A stretch of DNA of 39,031 nucleotides, taken from contig JBEAXP010000063.1 in NCBI GenBank assembly GCA_041159745.1, positions 1-39,031 of the forward strand, written 5' to 3'. Source of the DNA: Casp-actino8 sp041159745. GTDB taxonomy: Bacteria; Actinomycetota; Acidimicrobiia; Acidimicrobiales; Ilumatobacteraceae. A program made the position numbers and the translations under genes. This document shows, one piece after another, positions 7,287 to 14,373 of the stretch. Positions within the stretch are counted from its first letter, which is position 1, and each line of letters begins with the position of its first letter. The notes beneath the pieces were generated by a model, which made no database searches, was not told where the DNA came from, and saw nothing but the letters and a program-made list of their open reading frames with translations.

Positions 7287-8798
7287 TCATCGACCGTCGC
7301 GAGCGCACGGCCAGCGCGGGGCGAAACGGGCATGACGCCATTCGGCGGCGGCCACGGCGGCGAACACGGCATCGCTCACATTGCGCACGGGTGAACCGTC
7401 GTCGACGACCTCGATGCGGATGGTTGGGGTGTCGACCGCACGAAGGACTCCGAACGACCGGATGGTGAGGTCGTGCACGGTCCCCTGCGCATCGACCGCG
7501 ATGCCCTCCGAGCGGATCCAGCCGAGGGCCATGTGCGCCGCGCCGATGCAATACGAACGAAGAGTCACGTCGTCCAACACGTCGCCGCAACCGACGCGGA
7601 CCGTCACCACGTCTCCGTCACTCGACGCTTCGGCCCACGAGCCATTCGGGGCCACCACGCGGTCGTGATCGGCCACCGACGCTCGAAGCACGGCGATCTC
7701 GGCCCACAGTGCCGCGCGCGGATCGAGCGAGGTGCGCGGACCGGGAACGTCGATCTCGACGACTTCCCAGTCGGGTGCCACCGCGGCCACCAATTCGCGC
7801 GCACCCGGAGTCGCTCGTACCCACAAAACTCCGGTGCCGTCGGATCGAACCCCAGCCGCCAACGGCGGCCGTTTCGCACCGAGTCGCACCACGTCTTCAC
7901 GCGAGAGCACGATGCGCATCGACCACCCGTGCTCGTCGGCAAGTCGGCGCACTTCGTCGCGCAACCACGACGTGGTCTTGCCGCCGAACGCGCCGCCGTT
8001 CGTGAGCGGCCCCACGGGTTCGCCGCCGGGTGTGCACCACACCGCGTCGGGTTCGAGGTACGCCGGTTCGACCCAGGTGGTTCGCAGAGTCCGGACGAAC
8101 TCGTGCTGTCGTTCGATGGGCACGTCGATCGGCCACGTGAGACCGACGGTCGAACGACGACCGGGAACCACACCGGCTGTACGACGAGCGTCGGGAACCG
8201 ACGGCGCGACCACCCATTCTCCGGACGGTGCGAGAACCGCGACGAGCGAATCGGAAGGTGCCGAGTCGTCGGCGAAACCACCACGACCCAGTGCGACGTC
8301 GGCGCTCACCCGTTGCAACGCACCTCCTTCGATGCGGGCTCGCTCGGCGGCCGCATCGAGATCGCGTTCGCGTCGCTGCGGACGTTCGACGGCGGCTTCG
8401 ACGATCGTCTGCCATCCGGTGCACCGACACAGGTGGGCGAGCAACGATCGTTCGACATCGGCCTTCACCGGCTCGACGTCGAGCAATCGCATGATGATGC
8501 CCGGAGTGCAGAATCCGCACTGACTGCCACCGGTCGCGCACAGAGCTTCGGCCCAGCCCTGCCTCACGGCGTCGTCGACGCCCTCCAATGTGGTGACCGC
8601 GCGACCGGATACTCGCGACACCGGGGTCACACAGGCGACCCGCGGCTCGCCGTCCACGAGAACCGTGCAGCATCCGCACTGGCCTTGTGGGGCGCACCCG
8701 TCCTTGGCCGAGCGAACACCCAGGCGATCGCGCAGAGCCGACAACAAGGTTCCTTCGGATGGAACCGACACCGGCTGACCGTTCAACACGAACTCCAC
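7287..8798 (-). CDS. Fusion of xanthine-dehydrogenase-type 2Fe-2S subunit and degenerate molybdopterin-subunit domain
   Basis: 503 aa. Residues 1-~140 are a complete two-cluster small subunit: GCAPQGQCGCCTVLVDGEPRVAC for the plant-type cluster and QCGFCTPG...LCRCTGW for the second. After a linker, ~200-500 resembles the molybdopterin subunit: NGGAFGGKT (GGFGGK-like cofactor loop), LSREDVVRLGAKRPP, then IGAAHMALGWIRSEG and a VDTPTIRIEVV strand. The molybdopterin part is only ~300 aa, against ~700 in the full subunit. The position of the usual GVGEPP motif with the catalytic Glu reads NVSDAVFAAVAAA, so hydroxylase activity is doubtful. It may be an electron-transfer or scaffold protein, or need a partner subunit elsewhere. 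GTG 8798 heads the minus-strand purine-linked run. Confidence 0.8.
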   Translation of the reverse strand: MEFVLNGQPVSVPSEGTLLSALRDRLGVRSAKDGCAPQGQCGCCTVLVDGEPRVACVTPVSRVSGRAVTTLEGVDDAVRQGWAEALCATGGSQCGFCTPGIIMRLLDVEPVKADVERSLLAHLCRCTGWQTIVEAAVERPQRRERDLDAAAERARIEGGALQRVSADVALGRGGFADDSAPSDSLVAVLAPSGEWVVAPSVPDARRTAGVVPGRRSTVGLTWPIDVPIERQHEFVRTLRTTWVEPAYLEPDAVWCTPGGEPVGPLTNGGAFGGKTTSWLRDEVRRLADEHGWSMRIVLSREDVVRLGAKRPPLAAGVRSDGTGVLWVRATPGARELVAAVAPDWEVVEIDVPGPRTSLDPRAALWAEIAVLRASVADHDRVVAPNGSWAEASSDGDVVTVRVGCGDVLDDVTLRSYCIGAAHMALGWIRSEGIAVDAQGTVHDLTIRSFGVLRAVDTPTIRIEVVDDGSPVRNVSDAVFAAVAAAEWRHARFAPRWPCARDGR

Positions 8799-8854
8799 GA
8801 CCTCAACCTTTCCATGTCACAGCCCGCGATCTGGTGCACACCTCTCGTCGCCAA

Positions 8855-8860
8855 TAGCGT
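8855..8860 (+). promoter_or_regulatory. -10 box TAGCGT before Tat lipoprotein gene
   Basis: TAGCGT is 7 nt upstream of the GTG at 8868, predicting transcription from the start codon. The spacer also contains GGAGG, too close to the codon for normal ribosome binding. Confidence 0.5.
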
Positions 8861-8867
8861 TCGGAGG

Positions 8868-9770
8868 GTGACACCTCGTTCCACTTCGCGACGCGACCTC
8901 TTGCGCAACGCGGGAACGGCCGCGTTCGCTCTGCCGACCGCTCTCCTCATCGCGGCCTGCGGGGGCGACTCGTCGAACGACGACGCGAGCGGCGAAACAG
9001 CCACCGATGGTTCAGGCGAGTTGCCCGACGACGTGGTGCTGGCCACGCGATGGGTGCCCACCGAACTCGCACCCGGTGTCCAACGTCTGCCGGTATCACT
9101 CGCGACGGCCGCCGGCTTGTTGGCCGAGGGGCCCGTCCGACTCACGGGCAAGGTCGTCGACTACGACACCGGCGACGTGTTGGTGGACGAGTTGTCCGCC
9201 GATCGCCGCACTCTCGGTGAGGGCACGACTCCGTTCTATGTGTTTCGCACGTCGCTCGGCGCCGCCGGCGTGTACGGCCTCGTCATCGACGGCGGTCCGT
9301 CCGAACCCACGGCGTTCCAAGTGCGTTCGGCCGACGAACTGCCAGTGGCTCGCGTCGGCGAGTCACTCGCTGGTTTCGACACGCCGACCGTCGACGACCC
9401 ACGAGGAGTCGACCCGATCTGTTCGCGCGAGCCCGAGCCGTGTCCGTTCCACTCGATCACGCTCACCGAAGCGCTCACGCTGAACAAGCCGGTGGTGTAC
9501 GTGGTGGGAACGCCCGCGCACTGCCAGACCGGGGTGTGCGGGCCCGTCCTCGAGCAGATGATCGCGTTGTCCGACGAACTCGGCGATTCAGCGGTGTTCG
9601 TTCACGCCGACGTGTACGCCGACGATGCGGCGACCGTGGTGGCCCCGGCCGTGGAAGCGGCCATGCTCACGTTCGAACCGGTCGTCTGGATCACGGACGG
9701 CACGGGACGAATCGTCGAGCGGCTCGACGCCGTATGGGACGCGAACGAGATTCGCGAAGCGCTCAGCTGA
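8868..9770 (+). CDS. Tat-exported lipoprotein with C-terminal thioredoxin-like domain
   Basis: 300 aa. The N-terminus has a twin-arginine motif (SRRDLLR), a hydrophobic stretch and a lipobox LLIAAC with the lipidated Cys at residue 31, then an acidic, Ser-rich linker; it should be exported folded and anchored outside the membrane. A middle region (~45-170) looks like a beta-rich domain. The last ~110 residues resemble a thioredoxin fold, with a PVVYVVGTPAHCQTGVCGPV segment where two cysteines are spaced C-x4-C rather than the classical C-x2-C, and a cis-Pro-like EPVVWI. Two more Cys occur at CSREPEPCPF. A redox or metal-handling role at the cell surface is inferred, not shown. Start GTG 8868 was chosen over an upstream ATG because it gives a normal Tat signal and follows a TAGCGT box. 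Its stop overlaps the convergent Fe-S gene by 8 nt. Confidence 0.75.
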   Translation: MTPRSTSRRDLLRNAGTAAFALPTALLIAACGGDSSNDDASGETATDGSGELPDDVVLATRWVPTELAPGVQRLPVSLATAAGLLAEGPVRLTGKVVDYDTGDVLVDELSADRRTLGEGTTPFYVFRTSLGAAGVYGLVIDGGPSEPTAFQVRSADELPVARVGESLAGFDTPTVDDPRGVDPICSREPEPCPFHSITLTEALTLNKPVVYVVGTPAHCQTGVCGPVLEQMIALSDELGDSAVFVHADVYADDAATVVAPAVEAAMLTFEPVVWITDGTGRIVERLDAVWDANEIREALS

Positions 9771-10086
9771 ACGACTGTCCGCAACCGCACGTGCGGGTTG
9801 CGTTGGGGTTCGTGATGTTGAACCCGGCCTGGTTGAGGCCGTCCTTGTAGTCGAGGGTCGCACCCTCGAGAAGCTGGGCCGACGCCGGGTCGACGACCAC
9901 GCGCACGGCCGGACCGTAGGTGGCCTGCTTGTCGTCATCGGCGATATCACCATCGAAGAACATCTCGTACGAGAAGCCACTGCATCCGCCGGGACGCACG
10001 GCCACACGCAAAGCGAGATCGGTTGCACCTTCGGCTTCGAGAAGTTCCTTGACCTTGGTGGCTGCTGAATCGGTGAGGGTGATCAC
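9763..10086 (-). CDS. erpA: A-type Fe-S carrier (HesB/IscA/ErpA family)
   Basis: 107 aa, normal length for the family. It delivers iron-sulfur clusters to client proteins in the cytoplasm. The three cluster-binding cysteines are present: C35 in RPGGCSGFSYE and C100/C102 in TRTCGCGQSF. The start is GTG 10086 with a strong GGAGGAG ribosome-binding site 7 nt upstream. Actinobacteria normally have one such gene, named erpA or hesB; I cannot tell the subtypes apart from sequence alone. The neighbour mrp (divergent, 82 bp away) is also an Fe-S cluster carrier, so this is a small Fe-S assembly locus that could serve the 2Fe-2S fusion protein nearby. Confidence 0.93.
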   Translation of the reverse strand: MITLTDSAATKVKELLEAEGATDLALRVAVRPGGCSGFSYEMFFDGDIADDDKQATYGPAVRVVVDPASAQLLEGATLDYKDGLNQAGFNITNPNATRTCGCGQSFS

Positions 10087-10156
10087 GTTTGTTCTCCTCC
10101 GTCGTTGCACGCAGTGTATCGGTGGCCTGGCTGGCCAGTCTCGGCGGGACCACCGG

Positions 10157-10162
10157 TACGAT
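10157..10162 (+). promoter_or_regulatory. -10 box TACGAT before mrp
   Basis: TACGAT lies 6 nt upstream of the mrp ATG, and no ribosome-binding site is present, so the mRNA is probably leaderless. Confidence 0.55.
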
Positions 10163-10168
10163 TGGGCC

Positions 10169-11359
10169 ATGACGCGCCCGTTCGAGCCGCCGTCCGTCGA
10201 AGAGGTCACCAACCTCCTCCGGGCCGTCATCGACCCCGAGTTGGGCAGCGACGTCGTCGATCTGGGCATGGCCTCGTGCCGTTCGGTGTCGGCCGACGGC
10301 TTCGTGGTGATCGATGTCAAGTTGACGATCGGTGGCTGCCCCTTGCGGGCCCAGATCAAAAAGGACATCGAGACTCGAGTGGCGACCCATCCCGGGGTGC
10401 GCGGCGTGAAGATCGAGTGGGGCGAGATGACCGGTGACGAGCGTTCGGCCACCATGGCCAAGGCCCGCTGGAACGCCCGCGAGCGAGCCCCCGAAACCGA
10501 AGTGGCCGCGACCACCCGCGTGATCGCGGTGTCGTCCGGCAAGGGGGGTGTGGGCAAGAGTTCCGTCACGGTCAACCTGGCCGCCGCCATCGCCGCGCAG
10601 GGTTACACGGTCGGCGTACTCGACGCCGACATCTGGGGCTTCTCGGTTCCGCGCATGCTCGGCATCGATCAGCGTCTCGAAGCGGAGCGCGACGAAGCGA
10701 GTGGTCGGCCCAAGATCCTCCCCAACACGCGCGCGGTCGGGCGGGGTCTCCTCAAGGTCGTCAGCACCGGGTTCCTCGTCGACGATGAGGGAACCGCTCT
10801 CATGTGGCGCGGCCTCATGCTCACCAAAGCACTCGAGCAGTTCCTCCGCGATGTCGCATGGGGTGAGATGGACTACCTCCTCATCGACATGCCACCCGGT
10901 ACCGGCGACGTGCAGATGGGATTGGCCCGTTTGTTGCCGCGCACCGACATGGTGATCGTCACCACCCCGGCCGTGAGCGCGCAGAAAGTGGCGATTCGCG
11001 CCGCCGACATGGCGCGACGGTCGTTCCTGCGGATCGCCGGAGTGATCGAAAACATGAGCACGTTCGTGTGCGAACACGGATCGCAGTACCCGCTGTTCGG
11101 AGTCGGGGGTGGACAGGCACTGGCCGACGAGATCGGTGCCCCGCTACTCGGGCAGATCCCGATCGAGCCCACCGTGGCCGCCGGCGGTGACGCGGGTGAG
11201 CCGGTCGCGCTGGCCGGTTCGGGCCCGGCCGCCGACGCGTTTCGGGCCATCGCCGACCAAATCGTGCGCGAGACCGTGCCGCCGGTCCAGATGGCCGGCT
11301 GTTCGGCCCGCCAGGAAATCAGCGAATCCCCGGTCACCCTCCGTCGTTCCGGTGACTGA
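10169..11359 (+). CDS. mrp: Mrp/NBP35-type Fe-S cluster carrier ATPase
   Basis: 396 aa. An N-terminal MIP18-like domain (~1-90, DPELGSDVVDLGMA and GGCPLRAQIKKDI) is followed by a P-loop ATPase domain with deviant Walker A SSGKGGVGKSS (~120), LDADIWGFSVPRMLG, and IDMPPGTGDVQ as Walker B. Mrp proteins bind and transfer Fe-S clusters in an ATP-dependent manner. Many bacterial homologues carry a CPxC pair after ENMS; here the segment reads ENMSTFVCEHG, with only one of the two cysteines, as in several actinobacteria. ATG 10169 follows TACGAT by 6 nt, so the transcript is probably leaderless. It is divergent from the A-type carrier gene. Confidence 0.93.
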   Translation: MTRPFEPPSVEEVTNLLRAVIDPELGSDVVDLGMASCRSVSADGFVVIDVKLTIGGCPLRAQIKKDIETRVATHPGVRGVKIEWGEMTGDERSATMAKARWNARERAPETEVAATTRVIAVSSGKGGVGKSSVTVNLAAAIAAQGYTVGVLDADIWGFSVPRMLGIDQRLEAERDEASGRPKILPNTRAVGRGLLKVVSTGFLVDDEGTALMWRGLMLTKALEQFLRDVAWGEMDYLLIDMPPGTGDVQMGLARLLPRTDMVIVTTPAVSAQKVAIRAADMARRSFLRIAGVIENMSTFVCEHGSQYPLFGVGGGQALADEIGAPLLGQIPIEPTVAAGGDAGEPVALAGSGPAADAFRAIADQIVRETVPPVQMAGCSARQEISESPVTLRRSGD

Positions 11360-11360
11360 A

Positions 11361-11379
11361 CGTCACCGCATCGGTGACG
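11361..11379 (+). terminator. Hairpin just after mrp stop
   Basis: A perfect 8-bp stem (CGTCACCG / CGGTGACG) with a CAT loop starts 2 nt after the mrp stop. No T-tract follows, so it is at best an unusual or factor-assisted terminator, or a transcript-protecting hairpin. Confidence 0.35.
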
Positions 11380-11407
11380 AACTCCCACCAGAATCGGGGT
11401 TGATCTG

Positions 11408-11426
11408 ATACCCCTCAGGGTATATT
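11408..11426 (+). promoter_or_regulatory. CstR/CsoR-type operator overlapping the -10 of the persulfide operon
   Basis: ATACCC-CTCA-GGGTAT (11408-11423) is a perfect inverted repeat of the A/T-tract plus G/C-tract kind bound by CsoR-family repressors. It overlaps a TATATT -10 box at 11421-11426; the repressor ATG is 20 nt further on behind a GGAGAGGAG ribosome-binding site. Autoregulation by the first gene is the obvious reading. Confidence 0.8.
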
Positions 11427-11446
11427 CGATCCGGAGAGGAGTCCCC

Positions 11447-11716
11447 ATGAAACTGCCCGAGGAGACGATCGACGAACTGGTCAAGCGACTGCGACGCATC
11501 GAAGGCCAAGTGCGGGGCATCCAACAGATGCTCACCGAGGGTCGCGAGTGCCGCGATGTGGTCGCCCAGGTGTCGGCCGCCAGCACCGCCCTCGACCAAG
11601 TGGGATTCAAACTTCTCGCCGCTGGGCTCACGCACTGCATCTCCGACCCGAAGGAAGCGGCCAAGAACGGCTTCGACTTGTCCGAGGTGGAGAAGTTGTT
11701 CCTGAAGTTGGCGTAG
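11447..11716 (+). CDS. cstR: CsoR-family repressor, probably persulfide-sensing CstR type
   Basis: 89 aa all-helical DNA-binding protein of the DUF156/CsoR family: RLRRIEGQVRGIQQMLTEGRECRDVVAQVSA, then LTHCISD. Both sensor cysteines are present (C35 in REC and C65-like in THC). The histidine four residues before the second Cys, a copper ligand in CsoR, is replaced (AAGLTHC). That pattern matches CstR, which responds to reactive sulfur by Cys-Cys polysulfide links, rather than copper-sensing CsoR. The next gene encodes a persulfide dioxygenase-rhodanese protein, the known CstR target in Staphylococcus, which supports the assignment. A matching operator lies in its own promoter. Confidence 0.86.
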   Translation: MKLPEETIDELVKRLRRIEGQVRGIQQMLTEGRECRDVVAQVSAASTALDQVGFKLLAAGLTHCISDPKEAAKNGFDLSEVEKLFLKLA

Positions 11717-11725
11717 GGCACCACC

Positions 11726-13135
11726 ATGAGCCTCTACGTCAATCAGCACTACCTCGCCTGTCTGTCGCACGCGTCGTATGTCGTGGGTGACACCGCCAGT
11801 GGCCGGGCGGTCGTCATCGATCCTCAACGCGACATCTCGCTCTATCTCGACGACGCCCGCGAACACGGTCTCACCATCACCCACGTGATCGAGACGCATT
11901 TCCACGCCGACTTCCTCTCGGGCCACCTCGAGCTGGCCGAAGCCTGCGGGGCCCGCATCGTGTTCGGTGCCGCCGCGGCCGGTCGGACCGACTTCCCGAT
12001 CGACGCCCTCTCGAATGGCTCGATCATCCGTCTCGGCGACACCGACGACAACGTTCATCTCGAAGTCCTCGAGACACCCGGACACACTCCCGAATCGATC
12101 TCGATCGTGGCTCGCGAGACCAGAACGTCGAAGCCGCACGCGGTGTTCACCGGAGACACGTTGTTCATCGGCGACGTCGGCCGGCCCGACCTTCTCGCAT
12201 CGGTCGGGCACGAAGCCGACGACCTGGGACGAATGCTGTATTCGTCGTTGCGCGACAAACTGCTCGCCCTCCCCGACTCGACGCTCGTCTATCCCGCGCA
12301 CGGAGCCGGTAGCGCGTGTGGCAAGAACCTTTCCACCAACACCGTGAGCACGATCGGCGAACAGCGTCGCTTCAACTACGCACTGGCCCCCATGTCGGTC
12401 GACGAGTTCGTTGCCGTCGTGACCGAGGGACAGACCACCGCTCCCCTCTACTTCCTCCACGCCGCCACCACCAACCGCCGGATTCGCGAGGTGTTCCACG
12501 AGGACGCGCCGCTGGCTGCGATGTCGATCGGTGATGTCCTCGCATCGATGAAGAACGGTGCGACCGTGGTCGACTGCCGGGATGACGCCGATTTCGCGAT
12601 CGGTCACCTTCGCGGCTCCATCAACGTGGGCTTGGGCGGCCGTTTCGCCGAGTACACGGGTGAGGTCGTGGTGGCCGGTACTCCCATCGTGATCGTGGCC
12701 GAATCGGGTCGCGAGCGCGAGGCCTTCACTCGGTTGGCCCGCATCGGTTTCGATGCCGTACTCGGCTACCTCCACGATCCGGTGAAGCAGTTCCTCGAGA
12801 ATCCCACGCTGGTCGCCACGGCGTCCCGCCTCACCGCGCACGAGTTCGACCAGCGACGCTCCGAACTGACCGACCTGCAACTCGTCGACGTCCGCAACAA
12901 GGGTGAGGTGGAAGCCGGAACGATCACGGGCGCCCAGCACGTCGATCTTCCATCGCTCACTCGTCGCGTCGGCGAGCTCGATCGTGGCAAACCGACGGTC
13001 GTGTTCTGTGCAGGCGGCTACCGATCGTCGATCGCGGCGAGCACCCTTCGGTCGCTCGGCTTCTCCGACGTGAGCGACATCCTCGGCGGCTACAACGCCT
13101 GGAACTCGGGTCAGCGGGTGGGGATGTCGTCGTAG
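11726..13135 (+). CDS. cstB: Persulfide dioxygenase-rhodanese fusion (CstB type)
   Basis: 469 aa. Residues 1-~240 are an ETHE1-like metallo-beta-lactamase domain: ITHVIETHFHADFLSGH (THxHxD), LETPGHTPESIS, FTGDTLFIGDVGRPDL and YPAHGAGSACGKN. Then come two rhodanese domains: one at ~265-350 without an active-site Cys (VIVAESGRERE), and one at ~370-469 with the catalytic Cys (VVFCAGGYRSSIA). This is the CstB layout, which oxidises glutathione- or CoA-type persulfide to sulfite and then forms thiosulfate, clearing sulfide stress. The gene starts 9 nt after cstR and is surely cotranscribed and repressed by it. The low-molecular-weight thiol used here (mycothiol in many actinobacteria) is not determined. 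Its end overlaps the convergent Nudix gene by 25 nt. Confidence 0.92.
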   Translation: MSLYVNQHYLACLSHASYVVGDTASGRAVVIDPQRDISLYLDDAREHGLTITHVIETHFHADFLSGHLELAEACGARIVFGAAAAGRTDFPIDALSNGSIIRLGDTDDNVHLEVLETPGHTPESISIVARETRTSKPHAVFTGDTLFIGDVGRPDLLASVGHEADDLGRMLYSSLRDKLLALPDSTLVYPAHGAGSACGKNLSTNTVSTIGEQRRFNYALAPMSVDEFVAVVTEGQTTAPLYFLHAATTNRRIREVFHEDAPLAAMSIGDVLASMKNGATVVDCRDDADFAIGHLRGSINVGLGGRFAEYTGEVVVAGTPIVIVAESGREREAFTRLARIGFDAVLGYLHDPVKQFLENPTLVATASRLTAHEFDQRRSELTDLQLVDVRNKGEVEAGTITGAQHVDLPSLTRRVGELDRGKPTVVFCAGGYRSSIAASTLRSLGFSDVSDILGGYNAWNSGQRVGMSS

Positions 13136-13863
13136 CCGGCGTCGCCGGGCATCAACAGCGCGCGCAACTGGCCGTCATCCGACCACAACACTTTCGGAAG
13201 AACCCGTGGCGGAGTTCCGACCGCGCGGGCCGCCGCCAACGCCGAGTCGGCCGTGGCGTGCTCTTTCAGGAACGTCAGCATCGCCACCGTGGGCGGCATC
13301 ATCATCAATTCCCCCGACTTGGCCCGCTCGAGCGCGTCGGCCGGTTCGACCCACGTACTGTCGACCGTTTCGATGTCGTCATGCAGCGGATCCTGATCGT
13401 CGGGCATCCCGACGACGAAGAAGCGGGTGTCGAAGCGGCGGTTCTCTCCGAACGGCGTGACCCAGTGGCCCACCCAGGCCAACTCGTCGAGTTGCGCCGA
13501 GAGGCCCTCGTCGGCGAGCACGCTCGTCATGCTTCGTTCACCCGAGTGCACCGCCCGACGGTGAACCTCGAATCGTTCCTTCATCGGATCGGAGTCGAAT
13601 CGCACCGTGCGCCCACTGCCATCACGGGCCAGCAGCACACCGGCCTCCTCGAAGCATTCGCGGATCGCGGTCATCTCGTACGAATCGTCACCGTCATCCA
13701 CTGCTCCACCCGGAAACACGTACATGCCGCTGGCGAAAGCGGCCTTGGTGGTGCGCTTCATCATGAACACTTCGAGCGGTCCGAGGTGATCGCGCACCAG
13801 CATGACCGTGGCGGCCGGACGAATGGCCACCTGCGCCGGATCGAAATCCTGCTGTCGACTCAC
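13111..13863 (-). CDS. Nudix hydrolase
   Basis: 250 aa. The Nudix box is visible: GGAVDDGDDSYEMTAIRECFEEAGVLL, i.e. G-x5-E replaced by a longer spacing before REcFEEaG, with the metal-binding REC-FEEAG core intact. Upstream is MLVRDHLGPLEVFMMKRTTKA, typical of the subgroup with an internal long insertion (~115-190, RSMTSVLADEG...GHWVTP). Family members hydrolyse nucleoside diphosphate derivatives such as CoA esters or NUDT7/19-like substrates; I cannot choose. GTG 13863 overlaps the fxsA stop as GTGA, showing translational coupling. A longer upstream frame to 14160 lies inside fxsA and is not homologous. Confidence 0.86.
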   Translation of the reverse strand: MSRQQDFDPAQVAIRPAATVMLVRDHLGPLEVFMMKRTTKAAFASGMYVFPGGAVDDGDDSYEMTAIRECFEEAGVLLARDGSGRTVRFDSDPMKERFEVHRRAVHSGERSMTSVLADEGLSAQLDELAWVGHWVTPFGENRRFDTRFFVVGMPDDQDPLHDDIETVDSTWVEPADALERAKSGELMMMPPTVAMLTFLKEHATADSALAAARAVGTPPRVLPKVLWSDDGQLRALLMPGDAGYDDIPTR

Positions 13864-14315
13864 AACTCGCCTTTGGGTTCGGTGGCGTCGGTGTCGACCA
13901 CGTCGTGGCCGCCGAAGCGTGTCGACGTGGTGCCACCACCGAATCCGCGCACCACGAAGGTCGTGCCGCGCTTGGCCCGCCGCAGGAGATACGACCGGAA
14001 GATCGCGCGGGTGGGCGGAAACAGCATGAGGATGCCGAAAACATCGGTGAGGAATCCGGGCGTCAGGAGTAGTGCACCCGCGCCCAGGATCAACACCCCA
14101 TCCATGATCTCCCGAGTGGGAACTCGACCCTGGGCGATCACCTCGTTGAACTTCGTCCACACCCGAAGCCCCTCGCGCTTCACGAGCCAGCTTCCGATGA
14201 CGGCGACCGCGACGATGATCCCGAGGGTGTTGAGGAAACCGATCGTCAGACCCACCACGATGATCGTGTAGAGCTCGGCGATCGGAACGACCACGAACAA
14301 CAGAAAGAGGATCAC
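13860..14315 (-). CDS. fxsA: FxsA family membrane protein
   Basis: 151 aa. Starts ILFLLFVVVPIAELYTIIVVG and continues with GFLNTLGIIVAVAVIGSWLVKREGLRVW, PTREIMDGVLILGAGALLLTPGFLTDVFGI, the classic FxsA block, giving about three membrane helices in the first ~115 residues. A cytoplasmic tail follows. FxsA of E. coli relieves phage T7 exclusion when overexpressed; its normal role is unknown. GTG 14315 follows a TAGGGT box by 6 nt, so the transcript is probably leaderless. It is the first gene of a pair with the Nudix hydrolase (GTGA overlap) and is divergent from selA. Confidence 0.9.
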   Translation of the reverse strand: MILFLLFVVVPIAELYTIIVVGLTIGFLNTLGIIVAVAVIGSWLVKREGLRVWTKFNEVIAQGRVPTREIMDGVLILGAGALLLTPGFLTDVFGILMLFPPTRAIFRSYLLRRAKRGTTFVVRGFGGGTTSTRFGGHDVVDTDATEPKGEL

Positions 14316-14321
14316 GGCGTC

Positions 14322-14327
14322 ACCCTA
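14322..14327 (-). promoter_or_regulatory. -10 box TAGGGT before fxsA
   Basis: TAGGGT lies 6 nt upstream of the fxsA GTG, with no leader or ribosome-binding site. Confidence 0.55.
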
Positions 14328-14360
14328 GCCACGCCTGTTCCGGCATCTCCCGTCGGCCAC

Positions 14361-14366
14361 TAGCGT
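14361..14366 (+). promoter_or_regulatory. -10 box TAGCGT before selA
   Basis: TAGCGT lies 7 nt upstream of the selA GTG, divergent to the fxsA box 34 nt away. Both genes appear leaderless. Confidence 0.55.
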
Positions 14367-14373
14367 CGGAATC

